Of a stretch of DNA of 64,000 nt, positions 8,992 to 18,259 are shown in pieces; within the stretch, counting starts at the first letter, position 1, and each line of letters begins with the position of its first letter. Below the pieces are notes generated by a model. It did no database searches, was not told the origin of the DNA, and worked only from the letters and a program-made list of their open reading frames with translations. This DNA is from Aliidiomarina soli (GTDB lineage: Bacteria > Pseudomonadota > Gammaproteobacteria > Enterobacterales > Alteromonadaceae). The position numbers and the translations under genes are program-made. The DNA lies in the NCBI RefSeq assembly GCF_003986975.1, contig NZ_PIPO01000002.1, positions 542,047-606,046 of the forward strand, in the 5' to 3' direction.

Positions 8992-9402
8992 ATGGATCTA
9001 AAGATGTCTCCACAGCGTCCTTATTTATTGCGAGCCATGTATGACTGGCTTGTTGATAACCAATGCACACCGCATCTTATTGTGGATGCGACGTTGGAGT
9101 TTGTTGATGTGCCACAGGAACACGTGCAGGACGGCCAGATCGTGCTCAACGTGCATCCTGATGCAGTGACTCGCTTTACCATGGATCTTAATCACGTCAG
9201 CTTTGAAGCCCGTTTTGGCGGTGCTACACGGCGTATCTGGGTCCCTATGACGGCAGTGACCGCAATCTATGCGCGCGAGAATGGCGCAGGCACTATCTTC
9301 GAACAGGAACCAGGGCTGGATGACTATCAGGGTGACCCTGAGTCCGCTTCTGAGCCAGCAGCTCCAGCGAAGGGCAAACCTTCACTGAAAGTAGTCAAGT
9401 AA
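8992..9402 (+). CDS. sspB: ClpXP protease specificity-enhancing factor SspB
   Basis: 136-aa adaptor that delivers ssrA-tagged proteins to ClpXP. The folded domain is well conserved (RPYLLRAMYDWLVDNQCTPH, DGQIVLN, IYARENGAG). After an acidic and Ala/Pro-rich linker (about 105-127), the C-terminal ClpX-binding tail SLKVVK is present. The start at 8992 (MDLKM) matches the MDL start of E. coli SspB. Convergent with dolP. Confidence 0.95.
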   Translation: MDLKMSPQRPYLLRAMYDWLVDNQCTPHLIVDATLEFVDVPQEHVQDGQIVLNVHPDAVTRFTMDLNHVSFEARFGGATRRIWVPMTAVTAIYARENGAGTIFEQEPGLDDYQGDPESASEPAAPAKGKPSLKVVK

Positions 9403-9414
9403 GTAACGAATAAG

Positions 9415-9441
9415 CTGGAGCGCGCGTTAACGGCGCTCCAG
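9415..9441. terminator. Inverted repeat between sspB and dolP
   Basis: Perfect 9-bp arms CTGGAGCGC (9415-9423) and GCGCTCCAG (9433-9441) between convergent genes. The right arm lies inside the last codons of dolP. Possible bidirectional terminator without a T tract. Confidence 0.5.
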
Positions 9442-9993
9442 TACATCAATAACCCGCTCCACACCATTCATGTGACGAACTTGTTCAATGGCATCGGCGG
9501 CGGCGTCAGCAGTGGTCACTCCGACCAGAAAAACTTCACCTTTTTCGCTATATACTTTGATATTGCTATGGTCAAACTCGCTATCGGTGATCAATGCCGC
9601 TTTCACTCTTGAGGTGAGAAAGGTATCTCGCGAGCGTTCACTTAAGCTCGCTTTAGGACCGACACGGAGCTGGTCATAGACACGGTTAACGCCATTCACA
9701 TCACGGGTAACCCGCACTGCCTGATCGCGAATGCGGTCGGTTTCCGCTTGCCCGAAAATCAGTACGTTGCCATTGTAAGCTACGATCTGGATGCGTTGTT
9801 CGCGAAGCGTCTGGTCATCATTGAGATGGCTTTCTACACGCAAGCGCAAACTGTTGTCGTCCACCTGAGTGCCGACATCACGCCCGTCCATGGCCACTAC
9901 AGTGGCCCCGACAGCACCCCCTGCAACGACCAGGGCACAGCCGGAAAGGTTAACCAGCAGCGGTAAACATAGCAGCATAGCCATGCGTTTCAT
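9427..9993 (-). CDS. dolP: BON-domain outer-membrane lipoprotein DolP (YraP)
   Basis: 188-aa lipoprotein. The lipobox LSGC (Cys19) ends the signal peptide. Two BON domains follow (about residues 46-112 and 122-188), each with the alternating hydrophobic pattern and GNV/GEV turns (NGNVLIFGQAET, KGEVFLVGVTT). In E. coli DolP supports outer-membrane integrity and BAM activity at division sites. The start codon overlaps the diaA stop (TAATG), making it the last gene of lpoA-yraN-diaA-dolP. Confidence 0.92.
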   Translation of the reverse strand: MKRMAMLLCLPLLVNLSGCALVVAGGAVGATVVAMDGRDVGTQVDDNSLRLRVESHLNDDQTLREQRIQIVAYNGNVLIFGQAETDRIRDQAVRVTRDVNGVNRVYDQLRVGPKASLSERSRDTFLTSRVKAALITDSEFDHSNIKVYSEKGEVFLVGVTTADAAADAIEQVRHMNGVERVIDVLERR

Positions 9994-10562
9994 TAGGACG
10001 TCCCCCCCTGAAAAATCTGTTGTTCAATCAGACTACATAGCAGATGGCTGATAAACAATTGCTGTTCAGTGATACGTGCCGGGTTGGCGGCCGGGATTTG
10101 TATTTCGATATCGGCCGGACCGAGCAGACCGGTTGCGTCTCCGGATTCGGTGCCAATAATAGCGATAATGGTCATCTCACGGGACAGCGCTGCTTCCATC
10201 GCCTGATGGACTCGCTCGGAATGCTGTTCGCTAATAAAGGCAACCAGAATATCACCCTGGCTCCCAATCGCCTGTACCTGGCGCGCAATAGATTCCAGCT
10301 CAGATGTCTGGCTTGAACTCAGCCCCAACGCCAGCGCGGGAAAGGGCGGGCGTTCAAGTTCTGAGCCCTGTAATAAGAGGTCAGCGAAGTGATTGGCCAC
10401 AAACAAACTCTGTCCGTCGCCGCAGCTGAATACCCGTTGCCCAGCAAGCAGGCTGGAGACCAGCAGGTCGGCAGCGTCGACTAAAACATCGGCTAATGTT
10501 TCAGAGGCGGCAACCTGAATTTGTATACTCTCGTTGTAATAGTTTTTGAGAAACTCGCGCAT
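9993..10562 (-). CDS. diaA: DnaA initiator-associating protein DiaA (SIS domain)
   Basis: 189-aa SIS-domain protein. E. coli DiaA is a homotetramer that binds DnaA and promotes timely replication initiation; the fold is that of sedoheptulose-7-phosphate isomerase GmhA. The SIS core is visible in LLAGQRVFSCGDGQSLFVANHFADLL and in GDILVAFISEQHSERVHQAM. The position between yraN and dolP supports diaA rather than gmhA. It overlaps dolP by one base and starts 17 nt after yraN. Confidence 0.88.
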   Translation of the reverse strand: MREFLKNYYNESIQIQVAASETLADVLVDAADLLVSSLLAGQRVFSCGDGQSLFVANHFADLLLQGSELERPPFPALALGLSSSQTSELESIARQVQAIGSQGDILVAFISEQHSERVHQAMEAALSREMTIIAIIGTESGDATGLLGPADIEIQIPAANPARITEQQLFISHLLCSLIEQQIFQGGTS

Positions 10563-10579
10563 GGAAAACCTTAGGTTCT

Positions 10580-10930
10580 TTAAAAAGCGTCTTTGACCCA
10601 GAGTAACTCCGCCGGGTCGGCCGTAATGGCGACGACGTCAAACCGACAGGGGGTAAGATACTCGGACAAATCATTGGAATAAAGATAAACTTTTGCACAG
10701 TGACGGATCCGTTGTAGCTGACCCTGGCGGATCTGCCCCAGCGGATGCTCGACGGTCGCATTATAGCGGAACTTAACTTCGACAAAGACCCAATAGTCCT
10801 GGTCGCGCATAATCAAATCAATTTCACCGCCATGGAGGCGAAAATTACGCTCCACCAGGGTCAGCCCCTGCGCCTTCAAATACGCTTCTGCCTGGTACTC
10901 AAAGTGTGTCCCCACTGAACGACTGCTCAT
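10580..10930 (-). CDS. yraN: YraN/UPF0102 family endonuclease-like protein
   Basis: 116 aa with a PD-(D/E)XK-type fold: FEYQAEAYLKAQGLTLVERNF, then GEIDLIMRDQDYWVFVEVKFR, where E-x-D and E-V-K supply the putative metal site. The biological role in bacteria is unclear. Its start lies inside the 3' end of lpoA (32-bp overlap), so the two are translationally linked. Confidence 0.9.
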   Translation of the reverse strand: MSSRSVGTHFEYQAEAYLKAQGLTLVERNFRLHGGEIDLIMRDQDYWVFVEVKFRYNATVEHPLGQIRQGQLQRIRHCAKVYLYSNDLSEYLTPCRFDVVAITADPAELLWVKDAF

Positions 10931-12752
10931 TTCCGCGTTGCTCCACTATACGGCCGTTGTCGAATACGGCCCAGTGTAGCTGACGGCTGATGGCATGCTC
11001 AGAAATACGCAATTGCCCGGTTAAGCCCGGATGGTCGTAACCGGGCAGCCAGTTCATTACACTCAGGCGGGGTAACAGTTCCATTGCATCATAGCCCATC
11101 CCGATAAGCCGTTGCGACGAGGGTGACTGATTCGGACGCAATTGTTGAAAGCGTTCAAATAGAGCGCGCTCAGAATGCCGTGGTAACAGCCATGGCGCTT
11201 CTGAAAACACAATGCCGTCAAGGTCACTGCTGCCGCGGCTGTCTGAGCTTTCGTGAACCGAGGATGAGGCAAAGACCGGCAGGCGGCGGGCAAACGGACT
11301 GATATTAGTTTCGATAAAGGGTTTTAACAGCCGCGCCTGGGCTGCATCACCGAGCAGGTAGATAGCGCTGACGTCACGTCGACTACGTGGTTCAGACTCT
11401 ATGGTAGTAGTGCCGGCGGCCCGTTCGACTAGCTCGATACGGTTGTTGGAATCGCGCACGTGAAGGCTTTCTGCTACCCGGTCAGGCATGTCATTGCTTG
11501 AACTGTAACGGCCAACATGGACGCTGGTCACGCCGTGTTTAGCTACCCACTGACTTTCAAACTGGTTGGCGAGCTGCCGTCCACGTTGGGTATCAGCGCC
11601 TAGCACCAGGACATTTTCGTGGTCGCGCTGGCTAAGGTAGTCAACCGCGGATTCAACTTCGGTATCGATATCGAGGGCAAAAAAATTGTCCAGCCCCGGC
11701 TGGTAATCATCTGGTGTGCGGTTGAGCCACAATTGAACCCAGGGCATCGGCTCGTCCTGTGCGTTCAGCGTCGCGGCGAAACGGTTAACATAATCGCGAG
11801 ACAATGGACCTATTACCGCTTCTATATTTTCCCGTTGCAGACGCTCTAGTACTTCGTCGGCATTGTAGGCGGTCGTGTCGATAAACAGCACGTCTTCATT
11901 TCGTTCGTTGCTTAGCGCGGCAAGCACGCCATCACGAACCGCCAGGCCTTGCTGTCCGAATTGGCCGCTCAAAGGTAACAAAACCGCTATCCGGCGAGGC
12001 TGCTCGTGGAGCCATGGCTGGTCGGCAAGCACGTCTTCAACTTGTTGTCGGGCGGGGTGGCCGGAGAACTGTTGCAGCCAGCGCTCTAATGTCGGCGCGA
12101 CGGGTTCCCGGTAGTCAAGTGCCTGAGTCAGACGGGTAAATAAGCTGGTCCAGCCGCGCATCCGCTCGCTACTTTCGCGGGCAGCATTGCGCCAGTACCC
12201 GGCGGGCACATGGCTTAGATGGTGCCAGATCCGTGGATTATGGTCCTGCTCATCGTAGGTCGACAATTCGACCAATTGACGGGCGGCACTGAGGTGTCGC
12301 TGCTGCCCTGCGTAGGATTGATAATACAGGCGTAAAAGGGCAACCCGCTGCTCGCGGGAGCTGGTTCGCTCAATATCATCAAGAATCTGTTGCGCTGTCT
12401 GCCACTGTTCGAAGTAAAGCAACAAGGCGGCACGCTGCATCAGGTATTCAGTGCGTAGCCGGCTGGGCAGGGCGACATCTTCCATTTGGCTCAACACCGA
12501 TGCACCCTGCTGCCATTCTCCACGGGCAAAGAAAGCTTCGCTGGCCTGGAGCAGGAACTGATAGGTCTGAGCGCGGTTCTCAGCGAGCGCTGCGCGTTCA
12601 AGGAAGTCCTCCGGGCTGGCATCGATGAGCGTCGTGGTGTCCGCTAACGGCTCATCCTCTATAGCTGATCGGTCTGTAACCGGTGCAGATGGCTGACCCG
12701 CGCAACCCGCGAGGGCGAAAATAGCGATGCAGGCAAGTAACTTCTTTGGCAC
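10899..12752 (-). CDS. lpoA: Penicillin-binding protein activator LpoA
   Basis: Outer-membrane lipoprotein that reaches through the periplasm to activate PBP1A. With the GTG start at 12752 the protein begins MPKKLLACIAIFALAGC, giving a lipobox LAGC and a 617-aa precursor, slightly shorter than the E. coli protein. A longer in-frame reading to 12812 has no signal peptide at its start, so I reject it. The N-terminal part is TPR-like helical; the C-terminal part (about residues 255-617) is a periplasmic-binding fold (IAVLLPLSGQFGQQGLAVRDGV). Divergent from rsmI and first gene of the operon. Confidence 0.9.
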   Translation of the reverse strand: MPKKLLACIAIFALAGCAGQPSAPVTDRSAIEDEPLADTTTLIDASPEDFLERAALAENRAQTYQFLLQASEAFFARGEWQQGASVLSQMEDVALPSRLRTEYLMQRAALLLYFEQWQTAQQILDDIERTSSREQRVALLRLYYQSYAGQQRHLSAARQLVELSTYDEQDHNPRIWHHLSHVPAGYWRNAARESSERMRGWTSLFTRLTQALDYREPVAPTLERWLQQFSGHPARQQVEDVLADQPWLHEQPRRIAVLLPLSGQFGQQGLAVRDGVLAALSNERNEDVLFIDTTAYNADEVLERLQRENIEAVIGPLSRDYVNRFAATLNAQDEPMPWVQLWLNRTPDDYQPGLDNFFALDIDTEVESAVDYLSQRDHENVLVLGADTQRGRQLANQFESQWVAKHGVTSVHVGRYSSSNDMPDRVAESLHVRDSNNRIELVERAAGTTTIESEPRSRRDVSAIYLLGDAAQARLLKPFIETNISPFARRLPVFASSSVHESSDSRGSSDLDGIVFSEAPWLLPRHSERALFERFQQLRPNQSPSSQRLIGMGYDAMELLPRLSVMNWLPGYDHPGLTGQLRISEHAISRQLHWAVFDNGRIVEQRGNEQSFSGDTL

Positions 12753-12829
12753 AATAAACGCTCTTGGTAATTCACATGTCCATACTATAAACGCCCAACG
12801 GCGAGGACACAATCAAAGGGCTATAGGAT

Positions 12830-13702
12830 ATGCGGTCTGAGTCACCCAGCGGGATACTTTATATTGTTGCCACGCCGATAGGGAACCTTAGCGATATGAC
12901 CTACCGTGCGGTTCAGGTATTGCAGCAGGCGGACCTGATTATGGCTGAAGACACCCGCCACAGCAGGCTGCTGCTTGATCATTATGGGGTCGAAGGACCG
13001 CTTTCCACGGTGCATGAGCACAACGAACGCCAGCGTAGTGAGTACCTGGTCAAGCGCTTGTTGGCGGGTGAAAATATTGCGTTAATCAGTGATGCGGGAA
13101 CCCCGTTGATCAGCGACCCGGGGTACCCGCTGGTTCATGCCTGTCGTGAAGCGGGCGTTCAAGTGGTGCCTATTCCGGGACCCTGTGCGGCGATCGCTGC
13201 GTTAAGTGCCGCTGGACTACCGACAGACCGCTTTTTGTTTGTTGGCTTCCTTGCGGCTAAATCTGCTGCCCGGGTCAGCCAGCTCACTGCCGTCAGCGAG
13301 GAGAGCGGGACCCTGGTGTTTTATGAATCACCACGTCGTATTTTGAGCACATTACGGGATATGCAGGACGTCTATGGTGCTGACCGTCAGGCGGTCGTGG
13401 CGCGTGAAGTGACCAAGCAATTTGAGACCTTCCTTGCTGGTAGCCTCTCGTCGTTGATTGACCAGGTGGCGGCGGACAGCAATCAGCAACGTGGTGAAAT
13501 TGTAGTAATGGTACACGGTGCACGACGGGCCGCCGATGCACTGCCAGCAGATGCGACCCGACTATTGCTGCAATTGTTACCCCACATGGCATTAAAGAAA
13601 GCCGCTGCGGTGGTGGCTGAGCATTATGGGGTACGTAAAAACCAGCTCTACCAATGGGGCCTGGAGCAACAGGGCGACGGCCGCCAGGGTGGACAAGAAT
13701 AG
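12830..13702 (+). CDS. rsmI: 16S rRNA 2'-O-ribose C1402 methyltransferase RsmI
   Basis: 290-aa SAM-dependent methyltransferase of the tetrapyrrole-methylase fold; with RsmH it modifies C1402 in the decoding centre. Motifs seen: LYIVATPIGNLSDMTYRA, EDTRHSRLLLDHY, LISDAGTPLISDPGYPLV and PIPGPCAAIAALSAAGLPTDRF. The usual partner gene lpoA is divergent, 77 bp away. The rnpB promoter begins directly after its stop codon. Confidence 0.95.
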   Translation: MRSESPSGILYIVATPIGNLSDMTYRAVQVLQQADLIMAEDTRHSRLLLDHYGVEGPLSTVHEHNERQRSEYLVKRLLAGENIALISDAGTPLISDPGYPLVHACREAGVQVVPIPGPCAAIAALSAAGLPTDRFLFVGFLAAKSAARVSQLTAVSEESGTLVFYESPRRILSTLRDMQDVYGADRQAVVAREVTKQFETFLAGSLSSLIDQVAADSNQQRGEIVVMVHGARRAADALPADATRLLLQLLPHMALKKAAAVVAEHYGVRKNQLYQWGLEQQGDGRQGGQE

Positions 13703-13703
13703 A

Positions 13704-13731
13704 TTGACCTGCCCCCCTGGGCGCGTACAAT
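13704..13731 (+). promoter_or_regulatory. rnpB promoter
   Basis: TTGACC (13704-13709) and TACAAT (13726-13731) with a 16-bp spacer, placing transcription start near 13738, exactly where the RNase P RNA 5' helix begins. Confidence 0.8.
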
Positions 13732-13737
13732 GTCCGC

Positions 13738-14106
<369 letters not shown>

Positions 14107-16275
14107 TTATTTTATCTGTACTATGCCGCTGGCTGAAAGCCTGGCGGCATAGTCTGGATACCATTCAGCCAGCTCGTTACGCGGTAACGGCTCGGTATAA
14201 AGATACCCCTGCAAATAATCGACCCCAAGTGTCTCAAGCATCTGCGCCTGAGCCTGGGTCTCGACGCCTTCGGCAACCACTTGTACTTCCAGCGCTTTCG
14301 CCATTTGCACCAGCGCACCGACCATCGCCACCACCCGGCTGTCCTCTGCCAGGTGCTGAGTAAAGCTGCGGTCTACTTTAATCAGACGAATTGGAAAGCG
14401 ACGGACATAGTTGACCGACGAGTAGCCGGTGCCAAAGTCATCAATTGCTAATTGAATACCTGCTTCGTCAAGCTGATTGATCAGCGCATGCTGACGAGGC
14501 TGATCCGGCATCAGCATGGACTCAGTAATTTCGAAAATCACATCGTGACTGACAACCTGATGTTCAGCCATGATCGCCAGCCAGCGCGACGCCACCTGCG
14601 GATCATTGAATTCAGCCGGCGAGCGGTTAATGCTGACTTTGACGCCTGGGATCAGGGCCCGCAATGAGGCCAGATCGCTGCACACCTGGGTAAGTACAAA
14701 GTCACCCAGAACTGCAATAATTCCGTTGCGTTCGGCGCTGGGAATAAACTGGGCCGGGCTGAGGAGCCCCAACTGGGGATGATGCCAGCGGATCAGAGCC
14801 TCCAGATGCGTTATCGCGCCGGCTGGGGTGACGATTGGTTGATAGTAAATCACGAACTGACCGCTGCTGAGACCGATACGCATCTCCTCGGATAGTTTGA
14901 GCTGGCTTTCGGCGGAACGCTGCATACTGGCGTCGAAGAAGGCACTGGTGTTACGGCCCGCACTTTTCGCTGAGTACATTGCCACATCTGCATGTTTTAT
15001 CAGCGTCATGACGTCCTCGCCATCCTCCGGATACATGGCGATGCCAATACTGGCATGCATGTGGATATGATGACCGTCCAGCTCGACCGGCTGGGTCAGC
15101 GTCTGCTGCAGCTGGTTGGCCAGGTTCATGCAGGTTTCCAGATCGTCGACGTCTTTGAGCACCAAAATGAACTCATCGCCACCGATCCGCGCGACAATAT
15201 CGCGTTCACGGAGACGATTACTGAGCCGCTCCGCGATGGTAATCAACAATTGATCGCCGAGATCATGGCCCAGACTGTCATTCACTTGTTTGAAATGATC
15301 GAGGTCGATAAAAAGGACACAGAATTTTACCTGGTGCGTCTCGCAATAGTCGATATAGCGGCCCAGCAGCTGGCGCAAATAGACACGGTTAACAAGCCCG
15401 GTTAACGGGTCCCGCTGTGCTTGTTCGGTAATCTGCGAGAACGCGTGCTGAAGTCGACGATGGTTAATGAAGACCACAATAAACAACGCCAGGATGGCGG
15501 CAATGACCAGGTTCCCAGCCAGGAGCAAAGGCCAGTAGTGCCACCAGGGCGGTGCCCAGTAGCCGTATGTCGGATAGCCGGCCAGTGACCACTGCAACAC
15601 ACCCAGCTGAATGGGCAGCTCAACCACGTCGTGATTCCAGATCTGATCATCACCGGCGAGATGGTCGTCACCAGCGCGCAATGCAGTATTCAATGAGTCG
15701 CCGTGGCCAATCCCGGCATCAGCGAAGAGTCGCTGATGATCCAAAACCTGTGAGATAATACCCCAGTTATTGTCGTCATGGACTAAGGGAACCCGGGCGA
15801 TCAGGGCCTCTCCTCCCTGCAGCAGGGGGACTGGCCCCTGAAATACGATATCGCCGCTTTCAATAGCCTGACGAACTGACTCCATTTGTGTGGGGAGCTG
15901 GCGGTAGTCAGTACCCAGGACCTGCTCGTTGCCATTGCGTGGATAGACATAGCGGATCACCAGATCTGGCGCTACGGCGACATGGCGGGTATGGAGATCA
16001 TCAGCCAGCAGGTATTGGTTGAGCGTAGCAAAGCGTTGTTCGTCGATCGCTGGGTTGGCCATGAATTCGGCACGCAAGCCACGCATGCTGGCGAGGTTGG
16101 CATTGAGAAGACCGTCAAACTGAGCGCGCAGGGTGGCAAGTTGCTGAAATGCAGCGATACGTTCGTTGTTTGCCTGTTGTGTCTGATAGCTATTGAGTAA
16201 CGCGATCAGGATCCCTTGTAGCACAGCGAAGCTAACGACAAGAAAAAGAATGAACCAGCGACGCATCGCAACCAT
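14107..16275 (-). CDS. Membrane c-di-GMP protein: CHASE sensor, GGDEF and EAL domains
   Basis: 722 aa. N-terminal membrane helix (about 5-25), a periplasmic CHASE-like sensor (about 35-215), a second helix (about 240-268), then GGDEF and EAL domains in the cytoplasm. The cyclase motif GGDEF is intact (365-369), with an RERD inhibitory I-site just before it. The phosphodiesterase motif EAL (492-494) and DDFGTGYSS are also intact, so both activities are possible and the net direction cannot be read. The sensor ligand is unknown. Monocistronic, ending flush with rnpB from the opposite side. Confidence 0.93.
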   Translation of the reverse strand: MVAMRRWFILFLVVSFAVLQGILIALLNSYQTQQANNERIAAFQQLATLRAQFDGLLNANLASMRGLRAEFMANPAIDEQRFATLNQYLLADDLHTRHVAVAPDLVIRYVYPRNGNEQVLGTDYRQLPTQMESVRQAIESGDIVFQGPVPLLQGGEALIARVPLVHDDNNWGIISQVLDHQRLFADAGIGHGDSLNTALRAGDDHLAGDDQIWNHDVVELPIQLGVLQWSLAGYPTYGYWAPPWWHYWPLLLAGNLVIAAILALFIVVFINHRRLQHAFSQITEQAQRDPLTGLVNRVYLRQLLGRYIDYCETHQVKFCVLFIDLDHFKQVNDSLGHDLGDQLLITIAERLSNRLRERDIVARIGGDEFILVLKDVDDLETCMNLANQLQQTLTQPVELDGHHIHMHASIGIAMYPEDGEDVMTLIKHADVAMYSAKSAGRNTSAFFDASMQRSAESQLKLSEEMRIGLSSGQFVIYYQPIVTPAGAITHLEALIRWHHPQLGLLSPAQFIPSAERNGIIAVLGDFVLTQVCSDLASLRALIPGVKVSINRSPAEFNDPQVASRWLAIMAEHQVVSHDVIFEITESMLMPDQPRQHALINQLDEAGIQLAIDDFGTGYSSVNYVRRFPIRLIKVDRSFTQHLAEDSRVVAMVGALVQMAKALEVQVVAEGVETQAQAQMLETLGVDYLQGYLYTEPLPRNELAEWYPDYAARLSASGIVQIK

Positions 16276-16460
16276 AGGGACAACCTAATTATTCTGGTAA
16301 TATGTATACATAGTCCAGTATGGTCAAAATTAGATCAATATAAAGTATTAGTAGGTTGGCTCATTCATTTTCTCCCACAATTTCCCACCCAGTTTCATGA
16401 ACTTGCTCAAAGCCCAGTAAAAATAAGGTAAAGCAATGCTTCTTAAGCCCCTGTTTTTGC

Positions 16461-16490
16461 TTGACAGGGTGCTTTTATGACGCCTAGACT
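16461..16490 (+). promoter_or_regulatory. mra operon promoter
   Basis: TTGACA (16461-16466) and TAGACT (16485-16490), 18-bp spacer, just upstream of the MraZ boxes. It should drive mraZ and much of the dcw cluster. Confidence 0.75.
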
Positions 16491-16498
16491 GTACTATT

Positions 16499-16524
16499 GT
16501 GGGGAATAGTGGAGAAAAGTGGAT
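16499..16524 (+). promoter_or_regulatory. MraZ boxes (three GTGG repeats)
   Basis: GTGGG at 16499, GTGGA at 16509 and GTGGA at 16519, exactly 10 bp apart on one DNA face. This is the known MraZ operator architecture, and it lies between the -10 element and mraZ, consistent with autorepression. Confidence 0.85.
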
Positions 16525-16548
16525 CGCGCTGCGATCCCGGAGACGATC

Positions 16549-17007
16549 ATGTTTCGTGGAGCAACTGCTGTAAGCATTGATGACAAAGGCCGACTGGCGA
16601 TACCTAGTAAGTATCGTAGCCAGGTATTGTCGCAGGCTGAAGGTAAGATGGTCTGCACTATTGATACTCTGCAACCCTGTCTGTTGCTCTATGCCATGCC
16701 TGAATGGAAGGTGGTGGAGCAGTATTTGGCGGGGCTTTCCAATTTTGAGCCTGCTGAACGCCGGGTAAAAAGGCTGGTTCTCGGGCATGCCCACGATTGT
16801 GACATGGATAAAAATGGCCGCTTGTTGATAGCTCCCATTCTACGCAGCCATGCTGCGCTCGATAAGAAAGTCATGTTGGTTGGTCAACTGAACAAATTTG
16901 AAATTTGGTCAGAAGACGCCTGGAACGAACAAATTAAACGTGACATTGAAATTGAGCAGCGTGGCGACTTTGAAGTTCCAGACCGACTAAAAGATTTCAC
17001 ATTATAA
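16549..17007 (+). CDS. mraZ: Transcriptional regulator MraZ
   Basis: 152-aa dimer of AbrB-like folds that oligomerises and binds GTGG repeats; it represses its own operon. Two SpoVT/AbrB-like repeats are seen, each with the D-x-x-GR core: [15 protein letters not shown] and [18 protein letters not shown] longer reading from GTG 16519 is possible, but the ATG at 16549 has CCGGAG 6 nt before it and gives the standard MFRGA start. One-base overlap with rsmH. Confidence 0.95.
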   Translation: MFRGATAVSIDDKGRLAIPSKYRSQVLSQAEGKMVCTIDTLQPCLLLYAMPEWKVVEQYLAGLSNFEPAERRVKRLVLGHAHDCDMDKNGRLLIAPILRSHAALDKKVMLVGQLNKFEIWSEDAWNEQIKRDIEIEQRGDFEVPDRLKDFTL

Positions 17008-17945
17008 TGACGATGCCAGCCAAACATGTTCCGGTACTGCTCAATGAAGCCATTGAAGCACTTGCGATTCGCCCGGATGGAACCTACATCGACATGACCT
17101 TTGGTCGTGGCGGGCATAGTCGTGCAATTCTTAACGAATTGGGCGAAGAGGGTCGTCTTTATTCGTTTGACCGCGATCCGCGTGCTGCAGAAGCCGCCGC
17201 TGAACTCGCCGGACACCCCCAGTTTCACTTCATCCAAGCTCCTTTCTCCACTCTGGCTGAAGCCGCGCAACGCGAGCAAATCAGCGGCCAGGTTGATGGC
17301 ATTTTATTTGACTTAGGTGTCTCGTCCCCACAACTTGATGACGCCGAACGTGGTTTCAGTTTCATGCGTGACGGTCCTTTGGACATGCGCATGGACCCGG
17401 AACAGGGTCAGTCTGCGGCAGAGTGGATTAACACGGCCTCGATTGATGACCTGGTATATGTATTTAAACACTATGGTGAAGAACGCTATGCGCGACGTAT
17501 CGCGCGGGCCATAGAGCATGACCGTAAAACCACCCCTTTTCTCTCTACTGCGCAGCTTGCGGGGCTGATCGCACGGGTAAGTCCGGTGAAAGAAAAACAC
17601 AAACATCCGGCTACACGTGTGTTTCAGGCGATCCGCATTCATGTAAATCAGGAGCTGGAAGAAGCCGAAACGGCTCTGCATGCCGCTATTCAGGTGCTTG
17701 CACCGGGTGGCCGGCTGGCAGTGATTAGCTTCCACAGCCTGGAAGATCGTTTGGTCAAGCGCTTTATCAAACAACAAAGTGACGGCGCACAGTTGCCTGC
17801 CGGGTTACCGGTGACGGAAGCTGAACGACTGAAAGACTGTACTTTAAAGCCCTTGAGCCGTGCGATAAAACCTGGAGCGGCTGAAGTACAGACGAACCCG
17901 CGAGCGCGCAGCTCCGTCCTTCGGATTGCGGAGCGTTTAGCATGA
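17007..17945 (+). CDS. rsmH: 16S rRNA N4-cytosine C1402 methyltransferase RsmH
   Basis: 312-aa SAM methyltransferase (MraW). Motifs: [27 protein letters not shown] (SAM loop), [21 protein letters not shown] and [15 protein letters not shown]. Works on the same nucleotide as RsmI encoded 4 kb upstream. Overlaps mraZ by one base and ftsL by four. Confidence 0.97.
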   Translation: MTMPAKHVPVLLNEAIEALAIRPDGTYIDMTFGRGGHSRAILNELGEEGRLYSFDRDPRAAEAAAELAGHPQFHFIQAPFSTLAEAAQREQISGQVDGILFDLGVSSPQLDDAERGFSFMRDGPLDMRMDPEQGQSAAEWINTASIDDLVYVFKHYGEERYARRIARAIEHDRKTTPFLSTAQLAGLIARVSPVKEKHKHPATRVFQAIRIHVNQELEEAETALHAAIQVLAPGGRLAVISFHSLEDRLVKRFIKQQSDGAQLPAGLPVTEAERLKDCTLKPLSRAIKPGAAEVQTNPRARSSVLRIAERLA

Positions 17946-18259
17946 GCCGGCTACAACAATCCACGTTACTGCATGTGATCCGTCAGGATCTGGGGCGCCA
18001 TTTAGGGTTGCTCACGCTGACGGCACTGACTGTTGCCACCAGTCTTGGGGTGATTTATCTGACCCACCTCAATCGTGAACTGGTCGCAGACCGCGAAGAG
18101 CTTCTGCAGCAGCGCGATGCGCTGGATGTAGAGTGGCGTCACCTGGTGATTGAGCAAACCGCATTGGCCGAGCACAGCCGTATTGAACAGCTGGCTACGC
18201 GCAATCTATCGATGCAGCGGCCGAAGGATGATCAGGAGGTGCTGGTACCATGGCGGTAA
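17942..18259 (+). CDS. ftsL: Cell division protein FtsL
   Basis: 105-aa bitopic protein: short cytoplasmic N-terminus, one membrane helix (about 20-40, [20 protein letters not shown]), and a periplasmic leucine-zipper-like coiled coil (45-90) that pairs with FtsB. It is recognised mainly by position between rsmH and ftsI and by this layout. Overlaps ftsI by 10 bp. Confidence 0.93.
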   Translation: MSRLQQSTLLHVIRQDLGRHLGLLTLTALTVATSLGVIYLTHLNRELVADREELLQQRDALDVEWRHLVIEQTALAEHSRIEQLATRNLSMQRPKDDQEVLVPWR

